Source of the DNA: Blattabacteriaceae bacterium
Lineage (GTDB): Bacteria > Bacteroidota > Bacteroidia > Flavobacteriales > Blattabacteriaceae
Reading direction: 5' to 3'
Assembly: GCA_036390115.1 (NCBI GenBank)
Contig: DASWCM010000006.1
Coordinates: 1-60,432 of the forward strand
DNA length: 60,432 bases
Shown here: piece after piece, positions 20,852-28,857 of the stretch
Layout of the letters: every line of letters begins with the position of its first letter
How positions within the stretch are numbered: position 1 is the stretch's first letter
The notes under the pieces: generated by a model
The model's input: the letters and a program-made list of their open reading frames with translations, nothing else
What the model was told of the DNA's origin: nothing
Databases searched by the model: none
Position numbers and translations under genes: made by a program

Positions 20852-21481
20852 ATGAAATTAATTCAGAAATATTTTCCAAAACTTAATTCAAGGCAACTTG
20901 AACAGTTTTCTAAAATGAAAGAGATATACTCTTACTGGAATAAGAAAATTAATTTAATTTCAAGAAAATCCTTCGATTATTTTTATCAAAATCATGTTTT
21001 GCATTCACTAGGAATAGCTAAAATTGTTTCTATTATGCCTGGTTCTAATATTATGGATGTTGGAACGGGAGGTGGTTTTCCAGGAGTGCCTCTAGCTATT
21101 TTATTTCCAGATAGCAATTTTCTTATGGTAGATTACAGAGAGAAGAAAATAAAAGCGACAAAAAGCATATCTAAAGAGTTATTTATAAATAATATTCGGA
21201 CTCTTTGTATAAGAGCTGAAAAAACAAAAGGAAAATTTGACTTTATTTTAAATAGAGCTGGAACAAAAATTCCTCGTTTATATGCTTGGGTTAAAGGAAA
21301 ATTTATCAATAAATCCAAGCATGCCATACCTAATGGCATTTTTTATCTAAAAGGAGGGCATTTATCTGAAGAACTTAGCCTATTCCCTAAGGCAATAGAA
21401 TTTCCTTTAATGAACTACTTTAAAAGAGCTTTTTTTTATGGAAAAAAGGTCGTATATTTACCGTGCGCAAAAAATTTTTAA
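20852..21481 (+). CDS. rsmG: 16S rRNA (guanine527-N7)-methyltransferase
   Basis: RsmG/GidB transfers a methyl group from SAM to G527 of 16S rRNA. The 209-residue product has ISRKSFDYFYQNHVLHSL, the SAM motif IMDVGTGGGFPGVPLAI, and LNRAGTKIPRLYAW, all typical. It starts a plus-strand unit with gyrB (10 bp) and truB. Confidence 0.94.
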   Translation: MKLIQKYFPKLNSRQLEQFSKMKEIYSYWNKKINLISRKSFDYFYQNHVLHSLGIAKIVSIMPGSNIMDVGTGGGFPGVPLAILFPDSNFLMVDYREKKIKATKSISKELFINNIRTLCIRAEKTKGKFDFILNRAGTKIPRLYAWVKGKFINKSKHAIPNGIFYLKGGHLSEELSLFPKAIEFPLMNYFKRAFFYGKKVVYLPCAKNF

Positions 21482-21491
21482 TAATCCTAAT

Positions 21492-23396
21492 ATGAATACA
21501 TATACAGCGGATAACATTCTCTACCTAGATGGCATTGAGCATATTCGTACTAGACCTTCAATGTACATAGGGGATACTGGACTAAAAGGATTTCATCATC
21601 TAGTTTACGAAGTTGTGGATAATTCTATGGACGAGGCTTTAACAGGTTTTTGTAACGAAATTAATGTTATTATCAATTCAGATAAATCTATCACTGTAAT
21701 TGATAATGGAAGAGGAATTCCAGTAGATTTCCACAAAAAAGAAGGGTGCTCTGCGTTAGAGGTTGTAATGACTAAGATTGGAGCTGGGGGAAAATTTGAC
21801 AAAAGGTCTTATAAAATTTCTGGAGGACTTCACGGTATAGGAATTTCTTGTGTTAATGCTCTATCCAGTATACTTTTTGGAAAAGTTTTTCGAGAGGGGA
21901 AAGTTTTTTTCCAAGAATATTCAAGAGGTAAGGCTGTTAGCAAGGTAGAACAGATAAGTCAAAGCAATAAACCTAAAAAAAGTGGTACTGAAATAACTTT
22001 TCAGGCAGATGAAAACATTTTTAAAAATGTTTCATACAGTTATGAAACTATTGCCATACGATTGCGTGAGTTATCTTTCTTAGAGCGAGGAATTTCCATA
22101 AATCTTATTGACGAAAGAAAAATTTCTGAATGTGGAATTCCTAGAATGGAAAAATTTTTTTCTGAAGGAGGATTGAAAGATTTTATTTTCTTTTTAGACA
22201 AGAAAAAAATTCCCATCATCCCAGATGTCATATATTTTTCTGGTAAAAAAGAAAAGGTATCTGTTGAAGTAGCTATGCGATATAACCACTCTTTCGATGA
22301 AAACATCCATTCTTACGTTAATAACATTAAGACCAATGAAGGGGGAACACATTTAACTGGATTTAGACGAGCACTTACTAGAACTTTTAAAAAATATAGT
22401 TTCTTGAATAGAGTGGAATTTACTGGGGAGGACTTTAGAGAGGGGATTACTGCTATTGTTTCAGTAAAAATTTCCCATCCTCAATTTGAAGGGCAAACGA
22501 AAACTAAACTTGGAAACCCTGAAGTAACTGGTGTAGTAGAAAAAATCGTAGGAAATTCCCTAAGGAAATTTATTGAGGAAAATCCTAGATTTTCTAGAAA
22601 AATTCTGGAAAAAGTACTTTTAGCGTCTAAAGCTAGACTAGCAGCTAAAAAGGCTAGAGAAAAAAAAAATAATTCAATAACTAACAATTCTATTAGTTTT
22701 CCGCTAAAATTAGCGGATTGTTCTTTAAATAATCCAGAAAAATGTGAAATTTATCTGGTTGAAGGTGACTCTGCTGGAGGGACAGCAAAACAAGGAAGAG
22801 ATAGAAATTTTCAAGCAATTTTGCCCCTAAAAGGCAAAATATTAAATGTGGAGAAGTCTCTACAATACAGGGTATTTGAGAATGAAGAAATACGAAATAT
22901 TTTTTACGCCCTAGGCGTAGGAATAAAAACAGATAATAAAGAACTGAATTTAGAAAGACTGCGTTATCATAAAATTATAATTATGACTGATGCAGATACA
23001 GACGGTAGTCACATTTCTACACTGATTTTAACATTTTTTTTTCGATATATGAGAGCTTTGATTGAGAAAGGTTACATTTATATAGCAACTCCCCCTCTAT
23101 ACATGATAAAAACAGGAAATAGAAAAGTCTTTGCTTGGAGTGATAGAGAGAGAGAAAAACTCATATACGAAGGAAAAAAGGGGATAATCGTTCAACGATA
23201 TAAAGGATTGGGAGAAATGACAGCAAAGCAATTATGGGATACTACTATGAATCCAGAAAATAGAACCTTACGTAAAGTAAATATAGAAAACTTGGTAGAC
23301 ACAGATCGTATTTTTTCTTTGTTAATGGGAGATAATGTTCCATCAAGAAAAAAATTTATAGAAATGAACGCACTTAATGCAACAATTGACACCTAA
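21492..23396 (+). CDS. gyrB: DNA gyrase subunit B
   Basis: ATPase subunit of gyrase, 634 residues from the start MNTYTADNILYLDG, which clears the rsmG stop. It has the GHKL motifs VVDNSMDEA, DNGRGIPVD and GGLHGIGISCVNALS. The TOPRIM motifs are EGDSAGG and DADTDGSHI. The C-terminal RYKGLGEM motif is present, which separates GyrB/ParE from other TOPRIM proteins. Flavobacterial GyrB proteins have the same end. No gyrA is in the window. A short palindrome (22700-22717) lies in the linker before TOPRIM. Its stop shares one base with the truB start. Confidence 0.96.
   Translation: MNTYTADNILYLDGIEHIRTRPSMYIGDTGLKGFHHLVYEVVDNSMDEALTGFCNEINVIINSDKSITVIDNGRGIPVDFHKKEGCSALEVVMTKIGAGGKFDKRSYKISGGLHGIGISCVNALSSILFGKVFREGKVFFQEYSRGKAVSKVEQISQSNKPKKSGTEITFQADENIFKNVSYSYETIAIRLRELSFLERGISINLIDERKISECGIPRMEKFFSEGGLKDFIFFLDKKKIPIIPDVIYFSGKKEKVSVEVAMRYNHSFDENIHSYVNNIKTNEGGTHLTGFRRALTRTFKKYSFLNRVEFTGEDFREGITAIVSVKISHPQFEGQTKTKLGNPEVTGVVEKIVGNSLRKFIEENPRFSRKILEKVLLASKARLAAKKAREKKNNSITNNSISFPLKLADCSLNNPEKCEIYLVEGDSAGGTAKQGRDRNFQAILPLKGKILNVEKSLQYRVFENEEIRNIFYALGVGIKTDNKELNLERLRYHKIIIMTDADTDGSHISTLILTFFFRYMRALIEKGYIYIATPPLYMIKTGNRKVFAWSDREREKLIYEGKKGIIVQRYKGLGEMTAKQLWDTTMNPENRTLRKVNIENLVDTDRIFSLLMGDNVPSRKKFIEMNALNATIDT
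22700..22717. other. Palindrome in gyrB linker
   Basis: Arms TCCGCTAA/TTAGCGGA with a 2-nt spacer, in the variable linker between the ATPase half and the TOPRIM domain. Function unknown. Confidence 0.3.
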
Positions 23397-24100
23397 TGTC
23401 TTTGATTTTTTTAATTGATAAACCCTTAGGGTGGACATCTTTTTATGTTGTAAACATTATTAGATGGAAGATTAAACATTTTTTTAAAATAGAAAAAGTA
23501 AAAGTTGGCCATGCTGGAACACTTGATCCACAAGCTGTCGGTATTCTTATTATATGCATTGGTGTAGCTACTAAAAAAATAAATCTCTATCAAGAGAAAG
23601 AAAAAATATATACTGGAATGATGAAATTGGGAGTAACAACTCCTTCTCTAGATACAGAGACTTCTGAAGATGAAATTTTAGAGACTAATGAAATTTTAAA
23701 GCACGTTACTTCAGAAAATATTAAAAAAAAACAAAAAAAATTTATAGGGGACATCTATCAAATCCCCCCTATATTTTCTGCTCTAAAAAAAAATGGAGAA
23801 AAGCTATATAAGCTAGCTAGAAAAGTAAAATTTGTAAAAATCCATAACAGGAAAGTAAAAATCCATAATTTTGAAATTACCGATATAAATTTACCTTTTC
23901 TTAACTTCAGAATAAGTTGTGGAAAAGGGGTGTATATACGAAAATTAGCTAAAGACTTTGGAAGCTTACTTAAGAGTAAAAGTTATCTTTGTTCCTTAAG
24001 AAGGAAAAGAATCGGTGAATTATCAGTATATGATGCCTATATACTAGAAGAGTATTATCAGAATAAAAATTTACCTTTTCTCTTTAATCCATATTTTTAA
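23396..24100 (+). CDS. truB: tRNA pseudouridine-55 synthase
   Basis: Makes pseudouridine 55 in the T-loop of tRNAs. The 234-residue product has IDKPLGWTSF and HAGTLDPQAVGIL with the catalytic Asp at residue 44, plus QIPPIFSALKKNGEKLYKLAR and SCGKGVYIRKLAKD. The C-terminal PUA-like tail is short. It is coupled to gyrB by a one-base stop/start overlap, and its 3' end overlaps the convergent rpsP by 17 bp. Confidence 0.95.
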   Translation: MSLIFLIDKPLGWTSFYVVNIIRWKIKHFFKIEKVKVGHAGTLDPQAVGILIICIGVATKKINLYQEKEKIYTGMMKLGVTTPSLDTETSEDEILETNEILKHVTSENIKKKQKKFIGDIYQIPPIFSALKKNGEKLYKLARKVKFVKIHNRKVKIHNFEITDINLPFLNFRISCGKGVYIRKLAKDFGSLLKSKSYLCSLRRKRIGELSVYDAYILEEYYQNKNLPFLFNPYF

Positions 24101-24419
24101 GCCACTCTTTGTATCTACGTTCTGCCTCATTTTCAGAAAATAAACCTTTCTTTACCCACATTAATAAGTGTTTTCTTAACATAACTCCTTTATTGGAAAG
24201 AATAGAACGAGCTGCCTTCGTTGGTTTAGCTCCTTTTTGTAGCCAAGAAAGAGTAGCATCTGTATCCAAGGTGATAGAAGGAGGATCAGAATGTGGATTG
24301 TATATCCCTAATTTTTTAATAAATCTCCCATTTCTAGGAGAACGAGAATCAGAAACGACAACAGTATAGAAAGCTCTTCCCTTTCTTCCTCGTCTTTGAA
24401 AACGAATTTTTACAGACAT
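24084..24419 (-). CDS. rpsP: 30S ribosomal protein S16
   Basis: A 111-residue S16 with the N-terminal signature VKIRFQRRGRKGRAFYTVVV, then RSPRNGRFIKKLGIYNP and WLQKGAKPTKAARSIL. A lysine/glutamate-rich tail follows. It is a single minus-strand gene converging on truB with a 17-bp overlap; rimM is not next to it. The 106 bp between its start and tRNA-Gln are A+T-rich with no recognised motif. Confidence 0.96.
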   Translation of the reverse strand: MSVKIRFQRRGRKGRAFYTVVVSDSRSPRNGRFIKKLGIYNPHSDPPSITLDTDATLSWLQKGAKPTKAARSILSNKGVMLRKHLLMWVKKGLFSENEAERRYKEWLKNMD

Positions 24420-24525
24420 AAACGATTTTATATTTTAGATAAACAAATTAATAAAAAAAAATTAAAAAAAAAAATTTTTTAAAATTACCGATCATTTTTA
24501 TATTAGATTCATTATTATCTAGATT

Positions 24526-24596
24526 AGACACGTGGTGTAAGGGTAGCACAGCAGACTTTGGTTTTGTTAGTTGGGGTTCAAATCCCTACGTGTCTG
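24526..24596 (+). tRNA. tRNA-Gln (anticodon TTG)
   Basis: Acceptor AGACACG/CGTGTCT, anticodon loop CTTTGGT, D-region TGGTGTAA typical of tRNA-Gln, discriminator G. It is directly upstream of iscS. Confidence 0.94.
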
Positions 24597-24614
24597 CTTT
24601 GATACTTAATATCA

Positions 24615-25769
24615 ATGAGTAAAATCTATCTAGATAACGCGGCAAGTACTCCAATAAGGCAAGAGGTAATCAAAATTATGAATGAGGTTTTAAAAACCTA
24701 TATAGGGAATCCTTCTTCTTCGCATCATTTAGGACGAAGAAATAAGGCTCTTATAGAAAGATCAAGAATATCTATTGCTCGTTCAATCCATGCACTTCCT
24801 TCAGAAATTATTTTCACTTCTGGAGGAACAGAAGCTAATAATCTCGTTTTACGCTCGGCAATAAGAGATTTAAAAGTAAAACGTATTTTAAGTTCGCCAA
24901 TTGAACATAAATCAGTTTTAGAAACTGTTTTAGATATAGCTCGATGTTCAAAAATTGTTATAGAATTAATAAAATTAGAAGAAAAAGGATCAATTGACAG
25001 AGAAGATCTAGAGAGAAAATTAAAAAATAATTCTAGAACTACAATAGTTAGCTTAATGCATGCTAACAATGAAATTGGTAATCTATCAGATATAGAAGAA
25101 ATAGGATTTATTTGCAAAAAATATGGATCTTATTTTCATTCCGACATAGTCCAAACAGTTGGACATTACCCTATGAATATAAAAAATATACCCTTAGATT
25201 TTGCAACAGCAAGCGCTCACAAATTTTACGGGCCTTTGGGAATTGGGTTTGTTTTTATTCGTAAAGGCCTCTTGGTTAATCCATTCTTAACGGGGGGGGC
25301 GCAAGAAAAGAATCTACGAGCTGGTACAGAAAACATTTGCGGTATTGTAGGCATGGCTAAGGCGCTTGAATTAGCTTATTCCTCTCTAAATGAAGAAAAA
25401 GGAAAGATAGAAACATTAAAAAAATATTGCATTTCAGAACTTAAAAGAGTAATCCCTGAAATAAAATTCAATGGGTTATCAGATTTTTTGGATAAAAGCT
25501 TATATACAATATTGAACATATCAATTCCAGTTAAAAATAATATTCTAAGTTTTTTTTTTGACCTAAAAGGTATTGCACTTTCGCAAGGAAGTGCCTGTGC
25601 AGCTACTACTAGCTCACATGTTATTGAAGCGGTTTCAGGTAAAGATTCCTCGAGTTATCTTAGAATATCATTTGGAATCTTTAATAAGATGAAAGATATT
25701 GATGCTCTTATAGCAGCTTTGATAGAAATAAAAAAAAATATAGGGAAAACTTTTTGGGTAAAAATTTGA
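24615..25769 (+). CDS. iscS: Cysteine desulfurase
   Basis: A PLP enzyme that takes sulfur from cysteine for Fe-S clusters and tRNA thiolation, 384 residues. Motifs: GGTEANN, HANNEIG, the PLP lysine K203 in ASAHKFYGP, and the catalytic cysteine C328 in SQGSACAA with the short IscS-type loop. No iscU, sufE or sufBCD is nearby, so its sulfur acceptor must be encoded elsewhere or it may serve mainly tRNA modification. It could also be called NifS-like. Confidence 0.93.
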   Translation: MSKIYLDNAASTPIRQEVIKIMNEVLKTYIGNPSSSHHLGRRNKALIERSRISIARSIHALPSEIIFTSGGTEANNLVLRSAIRDLKVKRILSSPIEHKSVLETVLDIARCSKIVIELIKLEEKGSIDREDLERKLKNNSRTTIVSLMHANNEIGNLSDIEEIGFICKKYGSYFHSDIVQTVGHYPMNIKNIPLDFATASAHKFYGPLGIGFVFIRKGLLVNPFLTGGAQEKNLRAGTENICGIVGMAKALELAYSSLNEEKGKIETLKKYCISELKRVIPEIKFNGLSDFLDKSLYTILNISIPVKNNILSFFFDLKGIALSQGSACAATTSSHVIEAVSGKDSSSYLRISFGIFNKMKDIDALIAALIEIKKNIGKTFWVKI

Positions 25770-25793
25770 GGTTAAGAGACTTATAAAAAAAAA

Positions 25794-26144
25794 ATGTATA
25801 GAATGTTTAGCTTCTATGAAACTATTATAATAGTTACTCCTGTATTATCAGAAAAACAAGTAAAAGATCTCGTAAAAGAGTACGAAGAACTGATTCTAAA
25901 GAGTGGAGGGAGAATTATTCATCAAGAACATTGGGGAATGAAAAAACTTGCTTATCCTATAAGCAAAAAAAAGATGGCTAATTACCATTTATATGAGTAT
26001 TCTATAAATACAAAAGAGATAACCAATATCCACCTTAGACTTAGACGTGAGAACCGAATTCTCAGGTTCCTAATTGTTAAAATGAATAAAGATGCTAGAA
26101 ACTATGCAGAAATACGAAGAAATAAAAAACAATATAAAAATTAA
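25794..26144 (+). CDS. rpsF: 30S ribosomal protein S6
   Basis: S6 with [36 protein letters not shown], and [16 protein letters not shown], the family core. A start at the internal Met (25803, MFSFYET) is equally plausible because the family begins just before YET. First of the rpsF-rpsR-rplI-glyS string. Confidence 0.94.
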   Translation: MYRMFSFYETIIIVTPVLSEKQVKDLVKEYEELILKSGGRIIHQEHWGMKKLAYPISKKKMANYHLYEYSINTKEITNIHLRLRRENRILRFLIVKMNKDARNYAEIRRNKKQYKN

Positions 26145-26149
26145 ACTGT

Positions 26150-26440
26150 ATGTTAGAAAAAAACAATCAAAAGACTGAAGAAAGTGAGATAAAATTTCTC
26201 ACTCCCTTAAATTTGGAGGTAAAAACTAAAAAAAAATACTGCTTTTTCAAAAAGTTTGGGATTAAATATATAGACTATAAAGATCCAAATTTTTTGATAA
26301 AATTTCTAAATGCACAAGGAAAAATATTGCCTAGAAGGATTACAGGGACTTCGAAGAAAAATCAACGAAAACTCAGCATCTCCATAAAAAGAGCCAGATA
26401 TCTTGGTTTTCTTCCATTCATAACGGATGATCTTCGTTGA
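26150..26440 (+). CDS. rpsR: 30S ribosomal protein S18
   Basis: The 96-residue product has [20 protein letters not shown] and the S18 signature [19 protein letters not shown] followed by [11 protein letters not shown]. It has a longer charged N-terminus than most S18 proteins. It lies 5 bp after rpsF, with which S18 binds 16S rRNA. Confidence 0.96.
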   Translation: MLEKNNQKTEESEIKFLTPLNLEVKTKKKYCFFKKFGIKYIDYKDPNFLIKFLNAQGKILPRRITGTSKKNQRKLSISIKRARYLGFLPFITDDLR

Positions 26441-26458
26441 TCATAAAAAACTTTGCTT

Positions 26459-26887
26459 ATGAAAATTATTCTTAAAAAGGACGTAAAAACCCTTGGATTT
26501 AAAAATGATTTGTTATTAAACGTAAAGCCAGGATTCGCTAGAAATTACCTACTTCCTAATGGAGTAGCTTTGATAGCTACTCCTGGAATTATTAAAGAGC
26601 ATAGAGAAATTTTAAAACAAAGGTCTAAAAAAGAAGAATTTTTACTAAAAAAAGCAAAGGAAATAGCATATAAAATTAAACGTATATATGTTAGCTTGCT
26701 AGTTAAAAAGGCTCTAGAAAATAGAGATTTAGCAAAATTTTTTAAAAAAATAGGTTTTCCTATAGAAGAGGAATTTGTTAAAATCATGGGGAAGATAAAA
26801 ACTGCAGGAAAATATAAAGCCATTGTAAGATTCCATCGTAAAGTGGAAGTTAAAATATCATTTAACGTTTATGAAAAAAATCAATAA
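26459..26887 (+). CDS. rplI: 50S ribosomal protein L9
   Basis: From the ATG at 26459 ([19 protein letters not shown]) the 142-residue product has the N-terminal L9 domain with [17 protein letters not shown]. The long connecting helix and a shortened C-terminal domain follow. A TTG codon two codons upstream is rejected as start. The 3' end overlaps glyS by 17 bp. Confidence 0.94.
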   Translation: MKIILKKDVKTLGFKNDLLLNVKPGFARNYLLPNGVALIATPGIIKEHREILKQRSKKEEFLLKKAKEIAYKIKRIYVSLLVKKALENRDLAKFFKKIGFPIEEEFVKIMGKIKTAGKYKAIVRFHRKVEVKISFNVYEKNQ

Positions 26888-28397
26888 CGATCATTTAAAA
26901 AATGTTATTGCTCATGCAAAATCTTATGGATTTGTGTTTCCATCAAGCGAAATTTATGATGGAATGAATGCAGTATATGATTATGGTCCATATGGTATAG
27001 GATTAAAGAATAACATAAAGGAATTCTGGTGGAAGTCGATGGTTCAATTGCGTGAAAATATTGTGGGAATTGATTCAGCCATTCTTATGAATCCACATAT
27101 ATGGAAGTCATCTGGACATGTGGATGCATTTAACGATTTGATGGTTTACAATAAAGATAGTAAACGACGATATCGCGTGGATGTTTTGATAGAAAACTAT
27201 ATAGAAAAAATACAAAATAAAATAAAGAAAGAATTATATAAAGCTAAAAAATGTTCAGGATTATTTTTTAATGAAAAAAAATTTCTAACCACAGATCCTA
27301 AAGTAAAATATTATAGAGATCAGGAAAAAAAAATTATTATGCGAATGGCTAGGTCCTTCGAGAAGAATGACTTGAAGGATCTTCAAGTCTTGATTGAAGA
27401 ACTAAATATAAGGGATCCGGAAACAGGTTCTAGAAATTGGGAGGAGATTCGTAAGTTTAATTTGATGTTTAAAATTGGAGGAACTAAAGAAGGAATTTAC
27501 TTAAGGCCAGAAACTGCGCAAGGTATTTTTGTTAATTTTTCTCAGGTACAAAAAAGCGCAAGAATGAAACTCCCTTTTGGTATCGCTCAAATTGGTAAAT
27601 CCTTTCGAAATGAAATCATTGCAAGAACATTTATTTTTAGAATGCGTGAATTTGAACAGATGGAAATGCAGTTTTTCGTATCTCCAGGGGAGGAAATTAA
27701 ATGGTATGAATATTGGAAAAACACTAGAATGAAATGGCATCTAACTTTAGGATTCGGAAAAGATAAATATCGTTTTTTGGATCATAAAAAACTAGCGCAT
27801 TATGCGAATACTGCTAGTGATATCGAATTTAGTTTCCCGTTTGGATTTAGAGAACTCGAGGGAATTCATTCCAGAACGGATTTTGATTTGAAAAACCACG
27901 AAAAACATTCTAGAAAAAATTTAAAATATTTTGATAACATTAAAAATCAAAATTATCTACCTTCTGTAATAGAAACTTCTCTAGGCCTAGATAGGATGTT
28001 CTTATCTGTTTTTTCTTCTTCTCTTAAAGAAGAGAATACTAAAAATAGTAAACGTCTTTTCCTTAAACTACACCCGAGCCTAGCTCCAGTAAAAGCAGCT
28101 GTTTTACCTTTAGTGAAAAAAGATGGCCTTGCTGAAATGGCTAAAAAAATTTTCCATACACTTAAAACTGATCACCAAATAACTTACGATGAAAATGAAT
28201 CTATAGGAAAACGGTACCGTCGCCAAGATTCTATCGGTACTCCGATTTGTATCACAATTGATTATGAGAGTTTTCAAGATGAAAGTATCACCGTAAGATT
28301 TAGAGATGATATGAAACAAAAGAGACTTTTTATTAAAGAACTAACCGATTTTTTGAATATAGAAACTGGAATAACAAGTTTATTGAAAAATCTCTAA
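26871..28397 (+). CDS. glyS: Glycyl-tRNA synthetase (dimeric, class II)
   Basis: A 508-residue single-chain GlyRS of the alpha2 type used by Bacteroidetes, eukaryotes and archaea, not the alpha2-beta2 type. It has [27 protein letters not shown], the motif 2 region [12 protein letters not shown] and FRNEI, motif 3 SLGLDRMFL, and the C-terminal anticodon-binding domain ([15 protein letters not shown]). It overlaps rplI by 17 bp and ends 2 bp before the minus-strand CAT tRNA. Confidence 0.96.
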   Translation: MKKINNDHLKNVIAHAKSYGFVFPSSEIYDGMNAVYDYGPYGIGLKNNIKEFWWKSMVQLRENIVGIDSAILMNPHIWKSSGHVDAFNDLMVYNKDSKRRYRVDVLIENYIEKIQNKIKKELYKAKKCSGLFFNEKKFLTTDPKVKYYRDQEKKIIMRMARSFEKNDLKDLQVLIEELNIRDPETGSRNWEEIRKFNLMFKIGGTKEGIYLRPETAQGIFVNFSQVQKSARMKLPFGIAQIGKSFRNEIIARTFIFRMREFEQMEMQFFVSPGEEIKWYEYWKNTRMKWHLTLGFGKDKYRFLDHKKLAHYANTASDIEFSFPFGFRELEGIHSRTDFDLKNHEKHSRKNLKYFDNIKNQNYLPSVIETSLGLDRMFLSVFSSSLKEENTKNSKRLFLKLHPSLAPVKAAVLPLVKKDGLAEMAKKIFHTLKTDHQITYDENESIGKRYRRQDSIGTPICITIDYESFQDESITVRFRDDMKQKRLFIKELTDFLNIETGITSLLKNL

Positions 28398-28399
28398 AG

Positions 28400-28473
28400 T
28401 GGTCCCAGCTAGATTCGAACCAGCGACCTCCTGATTATGAGTCAGATGCTCTAACCGTCTGAGCTATGGGACC
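28400..28473 (-). tRNA. tRNA with CAT anticodon (Met elongator or lysidine-type Ile)
   Basis: Perfect acceptor GGTCCCA/TGGGACC, loop CTCATAA in stem TCTGA/TCAGG, T-loop TTCGAAT, discriminator A. C11-G24 in the D-stem argues against an initiator. Its 5' end directly abuts RNase P RNA. Confidence 0.9.
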
Positions 28474-28770
28474 TATAAGACTATAAGCTGGATTCTGTCA
28501 TCGAGCTTTATCATTTCTCTTTGATAAGAATTACTTCTTACCTACCAGCTGCTTACCCCTTGACAAAAACAGCTAGGCTACCTACAATGCCAGTATACTG
28601 GCATTACACCACGCAGAGTTTACCTGATTTCACTACAGCCTAACTGTATTTTCTTTCTGTTGCACTAGTCCTCGCTTTTAGCGTTCGGTAATTATCCGAT
28701 GCTTCGGCACTCTGGTGCCCAGACTTTCCTCATTTAACTTTATGCGATAAAGCGTCCTTATTTTCTTATA
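28474..28770 (-). ncRNA. rnpB: RNase P RNA
   Basis: The catalytic RNA that matures tRNA 5' ends. On the minus strand it shows the conserved GAGGAAAGTCTGGGC block near the 5' end, an ACAGAA element, GGTAAACTC, and near the 3' end GACAGAATCCAGCTTA. Possible P1 arms are TATAAGA (28764-28770, read on the minus strand) and its complement at 28474-28480, which set the suggested limits. About 297 nt, somewhat short. It lies next to a tRNA gene, which would be one of its substrates. The 87 bp to valS hold nothing else recognised. Confidence 0.93.
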
Positions 28771-28857
28771 ATATAATAAATAATAGTATGTTCTCTATTT
28801 GATTAAATGCTAAGCTTTTTTATTAGGTTTTTTAATGGCATGTTACTAACATTTTAA

